From positions 1-37,111 of the forward strand of contig JALONO010000007.1 in assembly GCA_025454895.1 (NCBI GenBank): a stretch of DNA of 37,111 nt. The letters run 5' to 3'. Each line of letters opens with the position of its first letter. Within the stretch, counting starts at the first letter, position 1. The notes under the pieces were generated by a model. The model saw only the letters and a program-made list of their open reading frames with translations. It did not search any database and was not told the origin of the DNA. This DNA is from Bernardetiaceae bacterium (GTDB lineage Bacteria > Bacteroidota > Bacteroidia > Cytophagales > Thermoflexibacteraceae). Position numbers and translations under genes: made by a program. Positions 33,408 through 37,111 of the stretch are shown one piece after another.

Positions 33408-33426
33408 TAGTAAAAGTGTACTATTT
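33408..33426. promoter_or_regulatory. Operator-like repeat, copy 2
   Basis: This is an exact second copy of the 19-bp sequence, with a start-to-start distance of 34 bases (a little over three helical turns). It abuts the stop codon of the LuxR-type regulator gene. Confidence 0.6.
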
Positions 33427-34035
33427 TTATTTGCCAAGCATTTTGGCCACTTCGTAAAGCTCTTCCACGCCCTTCAACCCCCATTTTTCCACGATATTGG
33501 CTTTGTGATTTTTTATCGTATGGTAACTACGGCAAAGGACTTCGGCAATGGCCGAAGCCCGCAAGCCCTTGGCGATTAAGTCCAACACTTGCCGCTCGGT
33601 GCGGGTTAGCAACCGCAGGTCGCAGCCCTTAGGTAGGCTTGGTGGTGGCACCAGGTTGGGCGGGGGCAGTAGTCCGGCTTCTAAACTTAGGCATTGCCAC
33701 ACTTGGTGGTCGGTAGGCAGTTCGGGTAAAAACCCGTCAATCCGTAGTAGGTGCTGCTCGCCCAGGCTGGTTTGCAACGCGGGCGGGGCCATAACCACCA
33801 GGCGGCAAGCTGGGAACCTTTGCCGGCACAACCGCAACTTATCCAGGTAGCCGTTTTCCAGGCTGGGCATGCCTAAAAAAATCAGTTGGGGGTTACTAGC
33901 TGCGCCTAAGCTCCCTAACGTTTCAGGGCTGGGGTTTACCAGCACCAGCCAGTTGCTTTGCGCCAAAACCTGGGTAACTGGGCCTAAACCAGAGGCCCCT
34001 ACCCCGCACAAATAAGCTACGGAGGGGTTGTTCAT
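33427..34035 (-). CDS. LuxR-type transcriptional regulator with a degenerate receiver-like domain
   Basis: The 202 residues end in a clear GerE/LuxR helix-turn-helix (143-190: LTRTERQVLDLIAKGLRASAIAEVLC then SYHTIKNHKANIVEKWGLKG). The N-terminal 115 residues look like a receiver fold (VLVNPS, PQLIFLGMPSLENG, RLVVMAPP). However, the phospho-acceptor Asp position is Gly55 and the N-terminal acidic pair is missing, so it is unlikely to be phosphorylated in the normal way. A proline-rich linker (124-136) joins the parts. It is transcribed from a consensus promoter through a leader containing a C12 tract, and the lipoprotein gene 115 bases downstream is the likely target or operon partner. Confidence 0.8.
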   Translation of the reverse strand: MNNPSVAYLCGVGASGLGPVTQVLAQSNWLVLVNPSPETLGSLGAASNPQLIFLGMPSLENGYLDKLRLCRQRFPACRLVVMAPPALQTSLGEQHLLRIDGFLPELPTDHQVWQCLSLEAGLLPPPNLVPPPSLPKGCDLRLLTRTERQVLDLIAKGLRASAIAEVLCRSYHTIKNHKANIVEKWGLKGVEELYEVAKMLGK

Positions 34036-34099
34036 AGCGGCAAGGGGATCACCGCCCCGGTTAAAATGGGGAAAACTTTGATCGCCAACCGAGAGTCGC

Positions 34100-34111
34100 G
34101 GGGGGGGGGGG
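34100..34111 (-). repeat. Poly-C/poly-G tract (12 bases) in the regulator leader
   Basis: Twelve consecutive G on the plus strand (C on the transcribed sense strand) lie between the predicted transcription start and the regulator ATG, 64 bases before the ATG. Tracts of this length are prone to slipped-strand length change. Confidence 0.8.
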
Positions 34112-34162
34112 TAACGGGTTGAGAAGCATTGAGTTACAAGTATAGTTGAAGAACGAACAATC

Positions 34163-34192
34163 CAAAGTTACTCGATTTTATTAATTTAACAA
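34163..34192 (-). promoter_or_regulatory. Promoter of the LuxR-type regulator
   Basis: On the minus strand TTG (CAA at 34190-34192) is followed after 19 bases by TAACTTTG (34170-34163), an exact TAnnTTTG. Transcription should start near 34156, giving a leader of about 120 bases. Confidence 0.75.
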
Positions 34193-34241
34193 ATAATTTC
34201 TTAAAAAGAATTGGCCGATGAAAATAATGGCTCTGGCTACA

Positions 34242-34787
34242 TTAAAGAACCATTCGTCGCTCCGCCCACTCCTCCCGCCCCACCCGAAACACCGCCGTCG
34301 ACAGCGGCTTGATGGGCAACGGCCGCCCGTCCAGTTCGGTTACCGGCGTGGCCCCGATTTTGGCCAGGGCCATTTGCGAGCGCAGGTTATGTTCGTTCAC
34401 ATAGAACAAAGCGTGGCCCACCGCGCCAAAGGCATGGCCCAGCATCAGGGTTTTAACGGCCAGGTTGTAACGCCCGCCCCAGTAGGCTCGGGCCAGGTAA
34501 GTCCACCCGATCTCGATGGCCTGCGGGAACCCGGCCACCGGGGCGTAGCGGCTGCTGCCAATGGTTTGGCCACTGGCCTGGTCAATGACCACCAAGGCCC
34601 CGCCACTGGCCAGCGACTCGGCGAAAAAGGCGGCAAACCCGGCCGGTTCGCTACGTTGCTTGGCCGGGTGTTGGGCCCAAATGAGCGGGTCGGAAGCCAC
34701 CTCGTAAAGGGCGGCCTCGTCGGTGGGCTGGAGGGGCCGCAGCCGTACCAGCGGACCTGTCAATGTAGGCTGCAAATCGAAGAACAT
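34242..34787 (-). CDS. GNAT-family N-acetyltransferase, RimJ/RimL-like
   Basis: The 181 residues match the Acetyltransf_3 branch. LTGPLVRLRPLQPTDEAALYEVASDPLIWAQHP opens the fold, GGALVVIDQASGQTIGSSRYAPV is the central sheet, and EIGWTYLARAYWGGRYNLAVKTLMLGHAF is the acetyl-CoA-binding region, although the usual Q/RxxGxG/A appears here as YWGGRYN. VNEHNLRSQMALAKIGA is the conserved distal motif. Family members acetylate protein N-termini, antibiotics or small amines; the substrate is unknown. Upstream and downstream genes give no clue. It is separated from the regulator gene by that gene's promoter region. Confidence 0.88.
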   Translation of the reverse strand: MFFDLQPTLTGPLVRLRPLQPTDEAALYEVASDPLIWAQHPAKQRSEPAGFAAFFAESLASGGALVVIDQASGQTIGSSRYAPVAGFPQAIEIGWTYLARAYWGGRYNLAVKTLMLGHAFGAVGHALFYVNEHNLRSQMALAKIGATPVTELDGRPLPIKPLSTAVFRVGREEWAERRMVL

Positions 34788-35035
34788 GGCGAGTGAGGGG
34801 TGAGGGAGAGAGGAGTGAAGGATAAGCTAGGGGTTGAGTTTTAGCTAAAAAAAACAAGCCGCCCGGTTGGGATTCGGCGTGGGGGTACCGTGCTTTTCAC
34901 CGTAATGATAAGCCCTTTTGCCTCTAGACGTGATGAGGAGTCATATTTGGCACCTGACCGAGCATTGATAAGTAATGGCCGAGCTTTCGGCCCGGTGTTT
35001 CATCTGTAACTTGGCCCGGCCAAATCCCAATACTT

Positions 35036-35908
35036 ATGAGCCTCCCCATTTTAGCTGCCCCGCCCCGTCGTTTGGCCCTTAACTTGGTGCTCGCCGCCCT
35101 TTTTGGCAATATGTGGAGCCTCATGGGTTGGATTTTCATGGGCATTTGCCTGCCCGTTGCGGTGGGGCTGGGCGTGTTCAATTCTACGTTAACCACTGGT
35201 TGGCGGTTTATGGGCGATTTGGCCCAAGCCCCCGGCCAAGTGATCCGCTGCGAGGAAACCGGCTGGGAAATGAACGACGCCGACGTGTGGGAATGGAAGT
35301 ATTCTTTTGATTATCAGGGTCGTAACTACATCGGCAAATCGTACCAAACCGCCTTTACCGGGGCCGAGGTGGGCACGCCCGTTACGGTGGAGTTTGCGCC
35401 CGGCACGCCCGGGCGTTCGCGCATTGTGGGGCAGCGGGAGTCGCCCGTGCCCGCTTGGTTTGCGTTGCTCATGGGCGGCACCATGTTACTAATGCCTTTG
35501 GTTTTCTTGGGCGTTGGCAGTTACCGAGTGCCCCGGTATTTGCGGCTGCTCCGGCACGGCCATTTGGCCCAAGGGCAGCTAAGCAAGCGCGAGCCTACCA
35601 ATGTAAAAGTGAACAACCAAACGGTTTACAAATACGCCTACTCTTTTGTGAACCCGGCCAACCGTCGCGAGTACCAAGCCTATGCCCATTCGCACCACGC
35701 ATCCTGGCAAAAACGACGGCTGGAAATCGTGCTGTTTGACCCCGAAAAACCCAGCCAAGCCCTGGTGCTGGCCTACTTGCCCGGCGAGCCTTTTGTAAAC
35801 AGCCAAGGCGAATTAGAACTCACCCGCAAAACCCAACTTTATTTACTGGCCCCCTTGTTTACCCTCCTGGTTACCGGGCTGGTTATTTACCTCAAATTCA
35901 TCCGTTAA
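35036..35908 (+). CDS. DUF3592-like membrane protein
   Basis: The 290 residues contain an N-terminal hydrophobic region (about 13-48), a second membrane segment (about 140-162) and a third near the C-terminus (about 267-287). Two similar extracytoplasmic beta modules lie between them: 65-130 (GQVIRCEETGW, EWKYSFDYQGRNYIGKSYQT, VTVEFAPGTPGRSRIV) and 178-245 (AQGQLSKREP, YKYAYSFVNPANRREYQAYA, EIVLFDPEKPSQALVL). The repeated pattern of a Y-x-F/Y-x-F strand followed by a PGxP- or PxKPS-type turn is typical of DUF3592 proteins, whose role is unknown. No partner gene is adjacent. The start was chosen as the first ATG preceding the first helix. Confidence 0.7.
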   Translation: MSLPILAAPPRRLALNLVLAALFGNMWSLMGWIFMGICLPVAVGLGVFNSTLTTGWRFMGDLAQAPGQVIRCEETGWEMNDADVWEWKYSFDYQGRNYIGKSYQTAFTGAEVGTPVTVEFAPGTPGRSRIVGQRESPVPAWFALLMGGTMLLMPLVFLGVGSYRVPRYLRLLRHGHLAQGQLSKREPTNVKVNNQTVYKYAYSFVNPANRREYQAYAHSHHASWQKRRLEIVLFDPEKPSQALVLAYLPGEPFVNSQGELELTRKTQLYLLAPLFTLLVTGLVIYLKFIR

Positions 35909-35990
35909 GCATAAAGCAGGGTTCACTAGGTTAAATAGAACTCTTGCCTATTAGCAGTGGTCAGGTTGAAATTGCGTCCCTACCCATATA

Positions 35991-36035
35991 CTCGCCCCAA
36001 AAGCTCATTCGCTTATGGTCGTCCGTCGGGCAGGG
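35991..36035 (+). repeat. Dispersed 45-bp structured repeat, copy 2
   Basis: It matches 12690-12734 at 43 of 45 positions. The hairpin stem has one mismatch (GCTTATGG in place of GCTTTTGG), so the sequence rather than perfect pairing is what is preserved. It lies in the 201-base convergent spacer between the DUF3592-like and permease genes. Confidence 0.8.
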
Positions 36036-36058
36036 CTGATCCGTTCAAAAATATTTCT

Positions 36059-36093
36059 CGCAAAGACGCAAAGAGTAGAAGGGGCTCGCCCCT
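36059..36093. repeat. CGCAAAGA tandem octamer and adjacent GC hairpin
   Basis: CGCAAAGA occurs twice in tandem (36059-36074), followed by AGGGG-CTCG-CCCCT (36080-36093). Such CGCAAAGA runs are scattered between genes in many unrelated bacteria. The hairpin, with a weak T-rich follow-on in the minus direction, could end the permease transcript. Confidence 0.55.
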
Positions 36094-36109
36094 GCCTGGT
36101 AGGCGACAA

Positions 36110-37111
36110 TCACGACAGGTTAGCCCCGGCCGCTTTGGCCAGTTTGCTATGCCGCGCCCCATAAAAGAAGTAGATGGCCAGGCCCACCGCCGTCCAAACG
36201 GCGAACAAAGTCCAGTTAGCTACGCCCAGTTCGGTCATGAGGTACAAATTGGCCAGCAAGCCCAGCACCGGCCAAAGCGAAAGCTTATACCGCAAACAGA
36301 AGTAACCAATGAACCCACAAGCAACAATAAAATGCCACATCGGGATTTTGTGCTTAAATACTTCCCAACTTTGGTAGGTAAAAAAGTCTAGGAATTTTTC
36401 CTGGCGGGTCCAATAGGTGGCGATGAATACCCCGATGAGAAAAATGGGGACAATGAATTGACTATTTACATAAGGGATTTTAAACCGGGCGTTGCGGCTG
36501 AGGCCCTTGGCATCCATGTACAACACGCCGCCGCACACAATGGCAAAGGCCGAAAGCGTGCCGATGCTGGTCAGGTCGGTTACTTCTTTTAAGTTCAAAA
36601 ACAAGATGGGGATGCCCACCAAAAAACCCGTTACAATGGTGGCAAACGAGGGGGTTTTGAATCGGGGATGAATAGTGCTAAACGACCGGGGCAGTAGGCC
36701 GTCGCGGCTCATGGTCATCCAAATACGGGGCTGGCCCATCTGGAACACCAGCAGCACGCTGGCCATGGCCACCACCGCGCTAAAAGCCACGATGCCTTTC
36801 ATGAAATGGAGGTCTAACAAATCGAATACGTGGGCCAGCGGATCGCCCACGGCCAGTTCCTGGTAGTGGACCATGCCGGTGAGTACCAGGGCAATAATGA
36901 TGTAAAGCACCGTGCAAATGAGCAGCGACAAAAACATCGACCTCGGCAGGTCGCGCTGCGGGTTTTTGCACTCCTCGGCGGCGGTGGAGATGGCATCGAA
37001 CCCGATGTAGGCGAAAAACACCGCCGACACGCTCTTGAGCACCCCGTCCATGCCGTTGGGCGCAAAGGGCACCCAGTTGGCCGGCGTAACGTAAAACACG
37101 CCTACCCCAAT
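36110..37111 (-). CDS. APC-family amino acid permease, C-terminal part
   Basis: The frame is open to the right edge; reading in from it gives IGVGVFYVTPANWVPF, so the GTG at 37099 is internal. The visible 333 residues contain SAVFFAYIGFDAISTAAEECKNPQRDLPRSM (the conserved intracellular loop of cationic amino acid transporters and YfnA-like permeases), VFQMGQPRIWMTMSRDGLLP, and TPSFATIVTGFLVGIP, plus about eight membrane helices. It probably imports an amino acid; specificity is unknown. The missing N-terminal helices lie outside the window. The short tail ends LAKAAGANLS. Confidence 0.9.
   Translation of the reverse strand: MGVGVFYVTPANWVPFAPNGMDGVLKSVSAVFFAYIGFDAISTAAEECKNPQRDLPRSMFLSLLICTVLYIIIALVLTGMVHYQELAVGDPLAHVFDLLDLHFMKGIVAFSAVVAMASVLLVFQMGQPRIWMTMSRDGLLPRSFSTIHPRFKTPSFATIVTGFLVGIPILFLNLKEVTDLTSIGTLSAFAIVCGGVLYMDAKGLSRNARFKIPYVNSQFIVPIFLIGVFIATYWTRQEKFLDFFTYQSWEVFKHKIPMWHFIVACGFIGYFCLRYKLSLWPVLGLLANLYLMTELGVANWTLFAVWTAVGLAIYFFYGARHSKLAKAAGANLS

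Noticed and set aside
33374-33426. Two 19-bp direct repeats as the start of a CRISPR array
   Set aside because: There are only two units, with a 15-base gap and no cas genes, so operator sites fit better.
35957-36391. 144-codon plus-strand open frame containing SRKDAKSRR
   Set aside because: It is the translation of dispersed repeats (the 45-bp element and CGCAAAGA units) and overlaps the permease gene on the other strand.

Overview
The window looks like chromosome of a GC-rich Bacteroidota, most likely of the Cytophagales type. The evidence is a set of families largely confined to that phylum (DUF4249, DUF4270, a GYDIA-type GHMP kinase, DUF4295 next to ribosomal proteins, a T9SS C-terminal sorting domain), the near absence of Shine-Dalgarno sequences, and repeated matches to the Bacteroidota promoter -7 element TAnnTTTG. 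The genus is not determined. No rRNA, CRISPR array, prophage or intact insertion sequence was seen.

Layout. 1-3375 (+): end of a DUF4249 gene and its terminator, a half-length glycogen synthase-like protein, a DUF4270 lipoprotein and a small membrane protein. 3534-5287: a GYDIA GHMP kinase (+) converging on an isolated trpC (-), with overlapping stop codons. 5391-9677 (-): a fatty acid 2-hydroxylase gene broken at a C6/G6 tract, a CbpA-type DnaJ, and a UMF1 transporter behind an orphan OmpR-type regulator. 10033-14611: tRNA-Arg(CCT) (-), then rnr, a MazG-like pyrophosphohydrolase and a GH140-like secreted glycosidase (+). 14944-17324 (-): a ribosomal operon rplM-rpsI-rpsB-rpmB-rpmG-DUF4295 with a well-formed promoter, a leader hairpin and a strong terminator; tsf is absent from its usual place after rpsB. 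17463-21442 (-): fabD, a secreted alpha/beta hydrolase, murF and a small lipoprotein. 21663-25166 (-): a large secreted C10 cysteine protease with BACON, CUB and Ig-like modules and a T9SS tail. 25265-29392 (+): a fused HyuA-HyuB (5-oxoprolinase-like) enzyme carrying an AT-rich insert. 29491-34035 (-): an accessory envelope cluster of two paralogous lipoproteins, two paralogous beta-barrels (one frameshifted), a larger lipoprotein and a LuxR-type regulator with a degenerate receiver. 34242-37111: a GNAT acetyltransferase (-), a DUF3592-like membrane protein (+) and the C-terminal part of an APC amino acid permease (-) cut by the window edge.

Most of the window is housekeeping. The least explained part is 29.4-34.2 kb. 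There a regulator lacking the phospho-acceptor Asp is transcribed from a consensus promoter through a 12-nt poly-C leader tract. It is followed by two exact 19-bp operator-like repeats ahead of a lipoprotein gene, and then by a duplicated lipoprotein/barrel pair in which the 3' ends and terminators are nearly identical while the gene bodies have diverged. I propose this as a candidate LuxR-controlled, possibly phase-variable envelope module. That is inference: no member has a known function.
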